Positions 8,411-15,816 of a DNA stretch of 64,000 nucleotides are shown in pieces. A program made the position numbers and the translations under genes. The stretch is from the NCBI GenBank assembly GCA_001295775.1, contig LJIA01000002.1, positions 1-64,000 on the forward strand, given 5' to 3'. The stretch's first letter is position 1, and every line of letters starts with the position of its first letter. The notes beneath the pieces are model-generated. The model worked only from the letters and a program-made list of their open reading frames with translations. It made no database searches and was not told the origin of the DNA. Source of the stretch: a beta proteobacterium AAP99 (GTDB lineage Bacteria; Pseudomonadota; Gammaproteobacteria; Burkholderiales; Burkholderiaceae_C).

Positions 8411-8979
8411 GCGCCATGAAGCGCTGGCGCGGCCGGGCAGCGGCCGCCACAAGTCTTGCAGCCACCGCAGCACTCGCACTCACTCTGCTGCTGGTCGGCA
8501 GTGCCATCCTGCTCAAGCCCTGGCTGCCACAGCAGCTGTGTGTGGGCGCAATGCTCAGCAGCGGGGCGCAACCCAAGGGCGCTGGTGCCGCAGCCGCGCG
8601 CGATCCCGGCAAGGGCGCGATGTTGCATTGGGACATCGGCGGTACCGAGCGCGCGGTCAACAGCATCAGCCTGGGCGCGTTCTGGATCGATGACGCCACG
8701 CAGACCTGTCTGCCGCTGACGCAGATCATGAGTACCCAGCCGCTGCTGTTCGCGGCCATGTTGGGGCTGTACTTCGGCAGCTTCTTTCTGCTTCTTTGGA
8801 TCTTCATGGTGGTGATGCCCGGCATGCTGGCGCTGGGCCTGGCGCTGGGCCTGGCGGGCATCCTGATCGGCGCAGTCGCGCTGGTCGGTGCCGTCGCCCT
8901 GCCTGCCGCGCCGCTGCTGATCTTGCTATGGTGGCTGCTTCGCAAGCCGGCGCGGGCTGCCACGCCGCCGGCCCCCTGA
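8407..8979 (+). CDS. Membrane protein in the LytS/LytTR operon
   Basis: 190 aa. It has an N-terminal membrane anchor (about residues 12-38), a roughly 80-residue extracytoplasmic domain with two Cys residues (QQLCVGAML and TQTCLPL, possibly a disulfide), and two or three C-terminal hydrophobic segments (about 111-175), with a short basic tail. The ATG at 8407 overlaps the preceding stop. It is followed 17 nt later by the response-regulator gene. No family is recognised. The extracytoplasmic Cys pair makes a signal-sensing or complex-forming role plausible, but this is inference. Confidence 0.68.
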   Translation: MSAMKRWRGRAAAATSLAATAALALTLLLVGSAILLKPWLPQQLCVGAMLSSGAQPKGAGAAAARDPGKGAMLHWDIGGTERAVNSISLGAFWIDDATQTCLPLTQIMSTQPLLFAAMLGLYFGSFFLLLWIFMVVMPGMLALGLALGLAGILIGAVALVGAVALPAAPLLILLWWLLRKPARAATPPAP

Positions 8980-8996
8980 ACTGCAAGGAGCCCCGA

Positions 8997-9761
8997 TTGC
9001 CCACCGCCATCATTGCGGATGACGAGCGCCTGATGCGCGACCAGATCCGCCTGCGTCTGTCTGAAGTCTGGCCCGAACTCGAGGTGCTGGCCGAAGCCAA
9101 GAACGGCATGGAAGCCGTGGAACTGGTCAATGAGCACGCACCGCAGATCGCGTTCCTGGACATCCGCATGCCCGGCATGACCGGCATCGAGGCGGCGAGC
9201 CTCATCCAGCAGGCCCGGCCGGACTGCCACCTCGTCTTCGTCACGGCCTATGACGAGTACGCCGTCAGTGCCTTTGAGCGCGGCGCGGTGGACTACGTGC
9301 TCAAGCCCGCAGAAGCAGCGCGCCTCGCCACCACAGTCGAGCGGCTCAAGCAGCGCCTGGGCGGCGCGGGCCAACCACCGGCGCTCAACGACCTGCTGAA
9401 CCAGCTCAAGCTCGCGATGAGCGGCGGCAAGAAGGAGTACCTCAAGTGGATCCAGGCCACCGTGGGCGCGCAGCTGCGTCTGATCCCGGTGGAAGACGTG
9501 CTCTTCTGCATCAGCGACGAGAAGTACACCCGCGTACAGACAGAGAAGTTCGAGGCGCTGATCCGCAAGCCCATCAAGGAACTGGTCGATGAGCTGGATC
9601 CGGATCTGTTCTGGCAGATCCATCGCTCCACGCTCGTGAACGCTCGCAAGATCGCTGGCGTGGTGAATGACGACCGCGGCCACAAGATCGTCAGCGTTGT
9701 CGGCCATCCGGAAAAGCTGGAGGTCAGCCGCAGCTATCTGGGCCTGTTCAAGCAGATGTAA
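8997..9761 (+). CDS. LytTR-family response regulator (AlgR-like)
   Basis: 254 aa. The REC domain (about 1-120) has IIADDERLMRD, the phosphoacceptor in AFLDIRMPG, VTAYDEYAVSAF and the Lys of DYVLKPAE. A linker leads to a LytTR DNA-binding domain (about 150-254; EDVLFCISDEKYTRVQT, then WQIHRSTLVNARKI and LEVSRSYLGLFK). The start is TTG at 8997, chosen because AAGGAG at 8985-8990 is ideally spaced and the REC fold begins at once. The open frame upstream (from 8796) overlaps the previous gene and is not coding. It is the output partner of the kinase at 5949. Confidence 0.9.
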   Translation: MPTAIIADDERLMRDQIRLRLSEVWPELEVLAEAKNGMEAVELVNEHAPQIAFLDIRMPGMTGIEAASLIQQARPDCHLVFVTAYDEYAVSAFERGAVDYVLKPAEAARLATTVERLKQRLGGAGQPPALNDLLNQLKLAMSGGKKEYLKWIQATVGAQLRLIPVEDVLFCISDEKYTRVQTEKFEALIRKPIKELVDELDPDLFWQIHRSTLVNARKIAGVVNDDRGHKIVSVVGHPEKLEVSRSYLGLFKQM

Positions 9762-9787
9762 GGCGTACGGCACGGCGCCGAATGAGA

Positions 9788-9814
9788 AAGGCCCGGATGA
9801 TCCGGGCCTTTTTT
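9788..9814 (+). terminator. Rho-independent terminator of the LytS/LytTR operon
   Basis: Inverted repeat AAGGCCCGGA / TCCGGGCCTT with a 3-nt loop and a run of six T. It lies 27 nt after the response-regulator stop. Confidence 0.9.
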
Positions 9815-9851
9815 CTTGCTGCCCCGCGTGGTGCGGGGCGATGTCTGAGGC

Positions 9852-11291
9852 TTAGCTGCCGCGCGCAGCGCCCGCAGGCGCCCCGCCGAACGGCAACGGT
9901 ACGGGCTGACCATTGAGCGTGGCCTTGCCGGCCGAGAAGTTGAAATCTGCCTTGAGCAGCTCACCTTCGCGCTTCACGAGACCCTGGGCAGAAAGCTGGT
10001 CCAGCATCATCGGCAGCTGCTGCGCCTGTGCCGGGGCCACGCTGGCAGCAATCTCTTCCACCCAGGCCAGCGGCAGGCTGGCGCTGGCCTTCACTACGGC
10101 CTTGCTCATCACCACGGCCATCGGCGGCGCCTTGAGATCGTCTTCCGTCACACCTTGGGTGGAAACGGAATAGCTGATCACGCCTTCCTTGCCCTTGTAC
10201 GTGGCCGCAATCTTGTCCACGGCGTACTCGGGATTGTGTGGCAGCAGGCCCTTGAGCAGATCGATCATCGGCGCCAACGCGGCCTGCGGGTCCTGCTTCT
10301 CGCCCGGCTTCGGGCAGGCGTAAGCCTGCTTCATGAAGGCCTGCATGCCCTTCTCGTAGCTGGGTGCGTGCAGACGCCGCATGCCGCCGGCGAACTCGAT
10401 CTTGTCGATCTTCACCTCATTGACCTGCATCGCGCCACTCATGCTCACGGTGCTGGCGGCCAGATCCTTGTCCAGGGAGGCGTCGGACTTGAACTTGAGT
10501 GCGGTCATGCTCACGCTGACCGGCTGGCCCGGGCGCGGTACGGCTGAGGTCCTGGCCATGCCCGGGTTGGCCTTGAAGCTGATGCTGTCGATGCCGCCTT
10601 CGGTCGTCCCCACGGAGAGAAACATGTAGTCGCCCGGGCGCTGGGTGTTGCCGGCCATGCGCAGGCCGCTCATCGTCAGCTCGCCGCCATCCTTGGGGCT
10701 CTTCACGCTCAGGCTGGGGGCCTTGGCTTCGAAGGTGGTGCTGCGGCCCGTGAAGTCGCTGCCGCTGAAGGTGCCGGCCAGTCCGTCCCAGGCCACCACA
10801 GTGCCGTCGGGCGCGGTGAAGCCGGCCTTGGGGCTTTCGAAGCTGCCCCTTGTGCTGCCGCCGTAGCTGACGAGCGTGCTGCTCTTGAGCAAGGGCTGAC
10901 CACCGAAGGCCTTCTCGACCTCGGCCTTGCCTTCACCGGCAAGGCGCACTTCGGTCTGGACGCGGGCCAGCGCTGCAGCGGAGAAGCCGGGCAGCGGGCC
11001 GTGCTGGATGGTGTCTGTCACCGTGAACCGGATCGGCTTGCTGCCGCCCTGACCATCGGGGCCGGCAGGCGTCTCGCAACCGACCTCGATCGTGGCGGTA
11101 TGCGTGGCCGACATCCAGCCTTTGTCGTAGCGCTGCTCCACCAGACGAATGAAGGGTAGTTGCTGGAACACGCGGGCATAGGCGCCCTGTACCTCACCCT
11201 GCACCTTGCCACCGATGATTGCCGGCCCACCGGCCAGCGCAGCCACCACCACGGCGGCGAGGCCGCCTCCGATCACGATCCCTCTATTCAC
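9852..11291 (-). CDS. DUF945-like (YdgA/YihF-type) periplasmic or membrane-anchored protein
   Basis: 479 aa with one N-terminal hydrophobic segment (GIVIGGGLAAVVVAALAGGPAIIG), then a long beta-rich region. The order of motifs (VQGAYARVFQQLPFIRLVEQRYDKGWMSATHTATIEV, then YSVSTQG and a final short repeat region) resembles DUF945 proteins such as YdgA. The start is taken as GTG at 11291 because AGGGAG lies 5 nt upstream; no in-frame ATG fits. Its function is unknown. The family has been linked to envelope biology, but this protein offers no catalytic motif. Confidence 0.75.
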   Translation of the reverse strand: MNRGIVIGGGLAAVVVAALAGGPAIIGGKVQGEVQGAYARVFQQLPFIRLVEQRYDKGWMSATHTATIEVGCETPAGPDGQGGSKPIRFTVTDTIQHGPLPGFSAAALARVQTEVRLAGEGKAEVEKAFGGQPLLKSSTLVSYGGSTRGSFESPKAGFTAPDGTVVAWDGLAGTFSGSDFTGRSTTFEAKAPSLSVKSPKDGGELTMSGLRMAGNTQRPGDYMFLSVGTTEGGIDSISFKANPGMARTSAVPRPGQPVSVSMTALKFKSDASLDKDLAASTVSMSGAMQVNEVKIDKIEFAGGMRRLHAPSYEKGMQAFMKQAYACPKPGEKQDPQAALAPMIDLLKGLLPHNPEYAVDKIAATYKGKEGVISYSVSTQGVTEDDLKAPPMAVVMSKAVVKASASLPLAWVEEIAASVAPAQAQQLPMMLDQLSAQGLVKREGELLKADFNFSAGKATLNGQPVPLPFGGAPAGAARGS

Positions 11292-11438
11292 GGCAACTCC
11301 CTGATGCAATTCCGCGGACTCTAGCGCGCAGCCCCTGCTGCGCCCGATGCGCCGCAGTCTAGGTGGCGTCTTCGCGCTGATCGACATCCGGGCCTCCCGC
11401 ATGCAAGGGATGCCCGCCGACCCACGGACGGCGGCCAC

Positions 11439-11469
11439 AAAAAAGGCGCCACGGGTTGCGTGGCGCCTT
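11439..11469 (-). terminator. Rho-independent terminator after the 73-aa small gene
   Basis: Stem AAGGCGCCACG / CGTGGCGCCTT (11443-11453 with 11459-11469), preceded on the plus strand by a run of A, which is a T tail on the minus strand. It lies about 90 nt downstream of the small gene at 11556-11777. Confidence 0.8.
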
Positions 11470-11555
11470 GAAAAGACTGCGTCCGGGGGTCCGGGCGGTC
11501 GCAGGATCGGAGTGAGGGCTGCGAGCCGGCAGTCGAGGGGAGGGGTAGGCCCTGC

Positions 11556-11777
11556 TCAGCCGGGCGTGCGTGCCTGACTGCGAAGCGCGTCATTGCGCTC
11601 GGCTTCGGCGAGCATGGCCTTGCGTGACACGACGACTTCGACGCGGTCGAGCTTCACGACTGCGTCGGTACGGGGCGGCTCGGCGGGGCGGGTCGGCATG
11701 AGGGCCGTGGCCAGGCTGAAGGCCGCGACGGCCAGCAGCACCGGGGCGGTGTAGTACTTGAATGGGGTCGATTTCAT
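11556..11777 (-). CDS. Small membrane-anchored protein (73 aa)
   Basis: 73 aa with a hydrophobic segment at about residues 9-27 (APVLLAVAAFSLATALMP) and a charged C-terminal half (VVKLDRVEVVVSRKAMLAEAERND). The start is well supported: AAGGAG lies 6 nt upstream of the ATG. A terminator follows. It is the last of four small minus-strand genes between 11556 and 12864. No family is recognised. Confidence 0.65.
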   Translation of the reverse strand: MKSTPFKYYTAPVLLAVAAFSLATALMPTRPAEPPRTDAVVKLDRVEVVVSRKAMLAEAERNDALRSQARTPG

Positions 11778-11972
11778 GATTCACTCCTTGGTCTTTTGTG
11801 ACTCGCCGGTTGCGCTGACTCGCTACCGGCAGATGACGCGATGTGGCGTCGATGGATGGCATTCTGGACAGTGGTGGGGCAGCGCGCGTGCGGTTTGCGA
11901 TGAAGCGACGGATTGGGCGCGTGAACTGCGTGCAGCGTGCGCAAACCCGTGTGCCTCATCGCCGCCGTTGGC

Positions 11973-12218
11973 CTACAGGCGCGTGGTCTCACGCAAGACG
12001 GCGACGATCTCGCCGTCCTCATAAACCACGCCGACTTCACGCCCTTCAAGCCGGGCGACACCGAACTCGCGGCGCGCGGCGGCGCCATGGTCGGTACGCG
12101 GCGCGTGGATCACCGCAAGTCGTGCGAGCACCCGGGCAGCGCCGTGCAGGAGCACGGCCACAACGAGCACGAGCGGCCGCGTGCGGCTACCGACGGGGAT
12201 GGAATGGATTCTGGACAT
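11973..12218 (-). CDS. Small protein with hydrophobic N-terminal segment (81 aa)
   Basis: 81 aa with a hydrophobic segment (about residues 15-36, PLVLVVAVLLHGAARVLARLAVI) and a charged tail (ARLEGREVGVVYEDGEIVAVLRE). An AAGGAG lies 7 nt upstream of the ATG. The architecture resembles its neighbour at 11556 (an anchor followed by a Val/Glu/Arg-rich tail), but I see no clear alignment between the two. The 195-nt gap on its 3' side holds nothing I can identify. Confidence 0.55.
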   Translation of the reverse strand: MSRIHSIPVGSRTRPLVLVVAVLLHGAARVLARLAVIHAPRTDHGAAARREFGVARLEGREVGVVYEDGEIVAVLRETTRL

Positions 12219-12329
12219 GGCGCTTCTCCTTGTGGGCTGTGCACCTGCGGCGCTTCGCGGTGCACTCGTTCGAACAAACGGTGTGTTGGGTCGGCATCAG
12301 TGGATCTGGGTTGATGGGCTGCATGCGCA

Positions 12330-12527
12330 TCACGCCTGACTGATGAGGGCGCGCAGCTGGCGCTTTGCGGCCTGGCGCTCGCCGCCACCGGAGCGCCCAT
12401 GGGCGCCGGCTTTGCGCGTGAGCGCTGCAGCCACCAGCGGATTGCGCGGCGCCTGCACCGGCAGTGCGATCGAAAAGCTGCGTGCGGCCGCGGACGAGCG
12501 TGGGGCAGAGGTCTGGGTGGTCTTCAT
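12330..12527 (-). CDS. Small basic protein (65 aa), PRNPLVAAALxRKAGAH motif
   Basis: 65 aa, strongly basic. The motif PRNPLVAAALTRKAGAHGRS followed by an Arg/Lys-rich end (QAAKRQLRAL) resembles small basic Burkholderiales proteins I recall but cannot name. The ATG at 12527 has AAGGAA upstream. The frame is open further upstream to 12701, but that part covers a terminator and is not coding. It could bind nucleic acid, judging from charge alone. Confidence 0.6.
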   Translation of the reverse strand: MKTTQTSAPRSSAAARSFSIALPVQAPRNPLVAAALTRKAGAHGRSGGGERQAAKRQLRALISQA

Positions 12528-12564
12528 GGCAGTTCTTTCCTTCAATTCGGTCGAGCACAGAAAC

Positions 12565-12596
12565 AAAAAGGGCCCGGTCTTTTCAGCACCGGGCCC
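12565..12596 (-). terminator. Rho-independent terminator after the 80-aa small gene
   Basis: Perfect 9-bp stem GGGCCCGGT / ACCGGGCCC (12570-12578 with 12588-12596) and a run of five T on the minus strand. It separates the 80-aa gene from the 65-aa gene, so the array is probably not one simple operon. Confidence 0.82.
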
Positions 12597-12621
12597 CGGA
12601 TGGGAAGCGGATGGGACGCGT

Positions 12622-12864
12622 TCAGTTGCGTCTGCATTCCGGCTTGCGCCATGGCCCGGGGCTCGGGCGGGTGATGTCTTGACTGACGACTGCCAGCACA
12701 AAGGCTTGGCCGCCGACTTGATTCAGGGTCTTGCCCAGCACAGCTGCACCACGGGACGTCCGCGTTGCAAACCGCTGCGCACCGGCTGCGTTGGCCAGCG
12801 TGACGCAGGCGTCCGCCGCAAACGCGGGCGCGGGCTTGGCATACGGGCGCATCAGCACGGGCAC
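12622..12864 (-). CDS. Small protein, first of the minus-strand array (80 aa, GTG start)
   Basis: 80 aa from GTG 12864, or 78 aa from GTG 12858, which is better spaced from the AAGGAG at 12868-12873. It contains an Ala-rich stretch and QRFATRTSRGAAVLGKTLNQVGGQAFVLAVVSQDI, with no clear signal peptide and a basic Cys-containing end. It lies directly downstream of a promoter with palindromic operators and is followed by its own terminator. No family is recognised. Confidence 0.55.
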   Translation of the reverse strand: MPVLMRPYAKPAPAFAADACVTLANAAGAQRFATRTSRGAAVLGKTLNQVGGQAFVLAVVSQDITRPSPGPWRKPECRRN

Positions 12865-13016
12865 GGACTCCTTGTGGTTGGTGGTTGAGGGGCAGAGGGA
12901 AATTCGTTGGCGTGGGCGGGAGGCAACTTCACCTCAAGGGCCGGAACTTCAGCCTGCTGCGCGCCGCGCCGTGCCTTCAGGCACTACACAACGCACGACA
13001 CCGCACACCATGCCTC

Positions 13017-13048
13017 GCATGATAAACGTTTATTTATCTTGCGCAAGA
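13017..13048 (-). promoter_or_regulatory. Promoter with two perfect 12-bp palindromes upstream of the small-gene array
   Basis: Read on the minus strand: TTGCGC, a 16-nt spacer, then TATCAT, a plausible sigma-70 promoter. Two perfect palindromes overlap it: TCTTGCGCAAGA (13037-13048, over the -35) and ATAAACGTTTAT (13022-13033, ending within the -10). The sequence is AT-rich against a GC-rich background. Repression by a dimeric regulator, possibly the HTH protein encoded just upstream at 13054-13680, is inferred. Confidence 0.6.
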
Positions 13049-13053
13049 ACTTT

Positions 13054-13680
13054 TTATCGCTTGCGCTTCAGCGGGGTGATGCCTTGTTGGCTTTTTGCAA
13101 AGTCCAGATCGGCGTCGGACCGCCCTGGCGCGAGCGGCGCAACGGGCGGCCGCGGCGGGTTGCCCATGTCAGGCGAAGGCACGTGCGATGGCGCGGCAGA
13201 CTCTCCGCGCGGCATTGCAGCGCCCGGGCTGACGAGCACCTCGGACAGCAGCTCCAGCAGGCGAGTCTTGGCCCGCTGCGGGTTTCGGCGGTAATAGGTG
13301 ATCACCAGCCCGAGGATGAAGCGCTCGTCGTCATCACGTGCCGCATAGGCATCCTCGGCGGGCGCGGCGGCGGCAGGCGTTCGCGCTGCTCCGCTGGGCG
13401 GCTCTGGACGCACGAGGCCGTGCGGCGTGTCCATCCAGCCGAAGGGCTTGCCGGCCAGCTGCTCGAACTGCCGCGCCAGGCGCTCGCCGATCTGGCGCGA
13501 GCGGCTCTTGATCTGACTCCAGTAGCTCGGCTGGATCTGCATGCGCTCGGCAAACCGCCGCTCCAGCCCGCGCAGGGTGGTGGCGTCCGGATGGCTGACG
13601 GTCTTGGCGACGAACTCGTCAAACAAGCGCAGGGCGTTGTCCAGGCGGACTTGTGCCAGATCGAAGGGGCGGACGCTCAA
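13054..13680 (-). CDS. Phage-repressor-like HTH protein
   Basis: 208 aa. The segment at about residues 40-80 (LERRFAERMQIQPSYWSQIKSRSRQIGERLARQFEQLAGKPFGWMD, given in part) matches the HTH pattern of Cro/CI-like regulators, in which SYxSQI leads to a RxIGExLAR recognition region and GWMD ends the domain. The C-terminal half is Pro/Ala-rich and disordered except for DERFILGLVITYYRRNPQRAKTRLLELLSEV. The start is uncertain: TTG at 13680 is the only standard start before the HTH; the frame is open upstream to about 13756 without ATG, GTG or TTG in a good context. It lies just upstream of the palindromic promoter. Confidence 0.7.
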   Translation of the reverse strand: MSVRPFDLAQVRLDNALRLFDEFVAKTVSHPDATTLRGLERRFAERMQIQPSYWSQIKSRSRQIGERLARQFEQLAGKPFGWMDTPHGLVRPEPPSGAARTPAAAAPAEDAYAARDDDERFILGLVITYYRRNPQRAKTRLLELLSEVLVSPGAAMPRGESAAPSHVPSPDMGNPPRPPVAPLAPGRSDADLDFAKSQQGITPLKRKR

Positions 13681-13706
13681 GATGGCAGGCCGGGTGAAAG
13701 CAAAAC

Positions 13707-13736
13707 GCCCGCGCTGAGCGGAGATGCGACGCGGGC
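13707..13736 (-). terminator. Possible weak terminator upstream of the HTH gene
   Basis: Inverted repeat GCCCGCG / CGCGGGC with a 16-nt loop, followed on the minus strand by a C and a G and then four T. It could end a transcript from the 49-aa ORF at 13787-13936. The long loop makes it doubtful. Confidence 0.3.
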
Positions 13737-13786
13737 TTATGCGAATGATAAAGGTTCAAGCATCAGCCGGGAGGCCCGTTTGGCCG

Positions 13787-13936
13787 TCAAGGGCAGAAAC
13801 ACTTGCTGACGAAGCGGCATGTTTCAGCTTGAAAAGCCGGAAACCTTGCGGCCAGCCAAGCATCCAATCCCACCTGTAGCGCCGCAGGCTGCGGCATCAT
13901 GAGCTTGAAGCGCTGCTTCACTTCCACCGAAGACAT
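13787..13936 (-). CDS. Possible 49-aa ORF divergent from the OmpA-like gene
   Basis: 49 codons starting at ATG 13936 (MSSVEVKQRFKLMMPQPAAL...), with a GGGTGGTG stretch upstream as a weak ribosome site. The codon choice of the first half resembles coding sequence (GTG, AAG, CAG, CGC, TTC), while the second half does not. The C-terminus has three Cys. No family is recognised. It may be spurious or the remnant of a longer gene. Confidence 0.28.
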   Translation of the reverse strand: MSSVEVKQRFKLMMPQPAALQVGLDAWLAARFPAFQAETCRFVSKCFCP

Positions 13937-13953
13937 CACCACCCACAACAACG

Positions 13954-14685
13954 ATGACGCACATGCACGCACTCACACAACACGCCTCCACTCCGATCCG
14001 GACTACACCTCGCCTGCTGGTGCTGGCTGCCCTTAGCACCACCCTTGCGTTCACCGGCTGCGCGAACATGAGCGATCAGCAGCGTTCCGCCGCCACGGGT
14101 GCGGCCATCGGTACCGCCGCAGGCGCCGTACTGGGCCGGGCCACGGCCGGCGGGGACCGCGCGGGCAGCACGCGCACCGGCGCGGCCATCGGTGCCATCG
14201 CCGGCGCGGCCGGCGGCTACATCTGGAGCCAGCGCATGGCCAAGCAGAAGGCCGACATGGAGCGCGCCACGGCAGGTACGGGCGTGGGTGTGACGCAGAC
14301 GCCGGACAACCAGCTCAAGCTCGACATCCCCAGCGACATCTCCTTCGCCGTGAACCGTGCAGACGTGGAAAGCAATTTCCGCCCGATCCTGGATCGCTTT
14401 GCCGCATCGCTCAAGGAGCACCCAGACACCGAGATCCGCATCGTCGGCCACACCGACAACACGGGGTCCGATGCGATCAACAACCCGCTGTCGCAGCGCC
14501 GCGCCGACAGCACGCGCGACTACCTCGTGGACCGCGGAATCGCGCCGCGCCGGATCCAGACTGCGGGGCGCGGCGAGCGTGAGCCGATTGCCGACAACAA
14601 CACCGACGCCGGCCGCGCGAAGAACCGCCGCGTGGAGATCTACATCGCCGAACCGGCGCAGGCCGCTGCTGCACCGGCGCGCTGA
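13954..14685 (+). CDS. OmpA-family lipoprotein (YiaD-like, glycine-zipper plus OmpA C-terminal domain)
   Basis: 243 aa. A signal peptide with lipobox FTGC (Cys29-31 region) is followed by a Gly/Ala-zipper (GAAIGTAAGAVLGRATAGG and GAAIGAIAGAAGGYIW). A C-terminal OmpA-like peptidoglycan-binding domain (about 110-232) contains VGHTDNTGSDAINNPLSQRRADSTRDYL and NRRVEIYI. The start is ATG 13954 or 13963. It anchors the outer membrane to peptidoglycan by family knowledge. It is convergent with the M48 peptidase gene. Confidence 0.92.
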   Translation: MTHMHALTQHASTPIRTTPRLLVLAALSTTLAFTGCANMSDQQRSAATGAAIGTAAGAVLGRATAGGDRAGSTRTGAAIGAIAGAAGGYIWSQRMAKQKADMERATAGTGVGVTQTPDNQLKLDIPSDISFAVNRADVESNFRPILDRFAASLKEHPDTEIRIVGHTDNTGSDAINNPLSQRRADSTRDYLVDRGIAPRRIQTAGRGEREPIADNNTDAGRAKNRRVEIYIAEPAQAAAAPAR

Positions 14686-14705
14686 ACACCGCGCGCGTCA
14701 ATGAA

Positions 14706-14732
14706 AAAGGGGCTGGATCGACCAGCCCCTTT
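14706..14732. terminator. Bidirectional terminator between the OmpA-like and M48 genes
   Basis: An 11-bp stem (AAAGGGGCTGG / CCAGCCCCTTT) with a 5-nt loop, T-rich on both strands. It lies in the convergent gap. Confidence 0.88.
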
Positions 14733-14772
14733 GTTCTTTGCCTCGTTCTTCTGCTTGCGCAGTGCAGCGCGC

Positions 14773-15693
14773 TCAGGCTAAAGCCTGTCCGGCGAGCAGG
14801 CTGACCGGGGCAATGTTCGGGAAGTTGGAGGTGTAGGGCGGCAGCTTGTCCGCTGTGGTGCTGCGCGTCTGGGCGTACAGCGGCATCACCTGGGGCAGTC
14901 GGCGCTTGATCTCCGCGATGCGGTTCTCGCCCGCCGGATGGGTCGACAGCCACTGCGGTGGCGAACCGCCCGCGGCCAGGGCCATCTTCTGCCAGAGCAC
15001 AACGCCCGAGCGCGGATCGAAGCCGGCACGGGCAGCGAGATCCAGGCCGACGACATCGGCCTCGGTCTCATCCTCGCGCGAGTTCTTGTTGGCCAGCAAG
15101 TTGGCGCCGAAGTCCACGCCCAGGCGCCCGAGATCGCCGAGACCGAACAGGCTGCTAATGGCCGAGGCACCCAGCGACATGCCCGCCTGCTTGGCCATGC
15201 GTTCGCGCGCATGCTCGCGCAGCGCATGGGCGACTTCGTGGCCCATGATCATGCCCACCTCGTCGTCCGTGAGCTTCAGCTTGTCGAGGATGCCCGTGTA
15301 GAAGCCGATCTTGCCGCCGGGCATGCAGAACGCATTGATCTGCGGCGAGTTGAAGACCTGAACCTCCCAGGGCCACTGACGCGCTCGTTCGTTCCAGCGC
15401 GGCGCAAAAGGCAGCATCCGCTTGGCGATCGCATCCAGGCGCTGCACCTGGGGGTGATCGCGCGGCAACAGCGCGCCTTTGTTGCGGGCATCGGCCGACA
15501 TCTGCGCAAACTGCTGCGCGCCCATCTTTTCAACCTGTGCAGCAGGTACGAGACGCGTCCACTTGGAGCGCTCGCCCACGCCCTGCACGCCGTCGGGCTG
15601 CGCGGGTGCGGTCTGTTGACCGAACGCGGCGGTGCAGAACAGGCCCGTGCAGCCCAGGCAGAAGGCGCGGCGATTGAGTCCGTAGTTGTCCAT
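14773..15693 (-). CDS. M48-family metallopeptidase (LoiP/BepA-like)
   Basis: 306 aa. The N-terminus has twin arginines (LNRRAFCLGCTGLFCTAAFGQ), so Tat export or a lipoprotein-like signal is possible. The catalytic zinc motif HEVAH sits in MIMGHEVAHALREHARE, and the third ligand is the Glu in EDETEADVVGLDLAARAGFDP. The WLSTHPAGENRIAEI block is typical of periplasmic M48 proteases that act on misfolded outer-membrane proteins. It is divergent from the AmpG-like gene. Confidence 0.92.
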   Translation of the reverse strand: MDNYGLNRRAFCLGCTGLFCTAAFGQQTAPAQPDGVQGVGERSKWTRLVPAAQVEKMGAQQFAQMSADARNKGALLPRDHPQVQRLDAIAKRMLPFAPRWNERARQWPWEVQVFNSPQINAFCMPGGKIGFYTGILDKLKLTDDEVGMIMGHEVAHALREHARERMAKQAGMSLGASAISSLFGLGDLGRLGVDFGANLLANKNSREDETEADVVGLDLAARAGFDPRSGVVLWQKMALAAGGSPPQWLSTHPAGENRIAEIKRRLPQVMPLYAQTRSTTADKLPPYTSNFPNIAPVSLLAGQALA

Positions 15694-15719
15694 CAGTGCA
15701 ATCGTTTGGAGGAGCTTGG

Positions 15720-15735
15720 CTTGCGGGAATAATAG
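15720..15735. promoter_or_regulatory. 16-bp motif in the M48/ampG divergent promoter (matches 702-717)
   Basis: CTTGCGGGAATAATAG, the exact reverse complement of the sequence at 702-717. It starts 26 nt upstream of the M48 start codon and ends 81 nt before the transporter start. A shared promoter or regulator site is inferred from exact recurrence in two divergent gaps. Confidence 0.35.
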
Positions 15736-15816
15736 GACTGCATTGGTTGCATATCAGTTCCAATGCGCCGCCCGCTCGCCTCGGCCCTTCTTGCACCCCT
15801 CCTGCTCTGACTGCGC

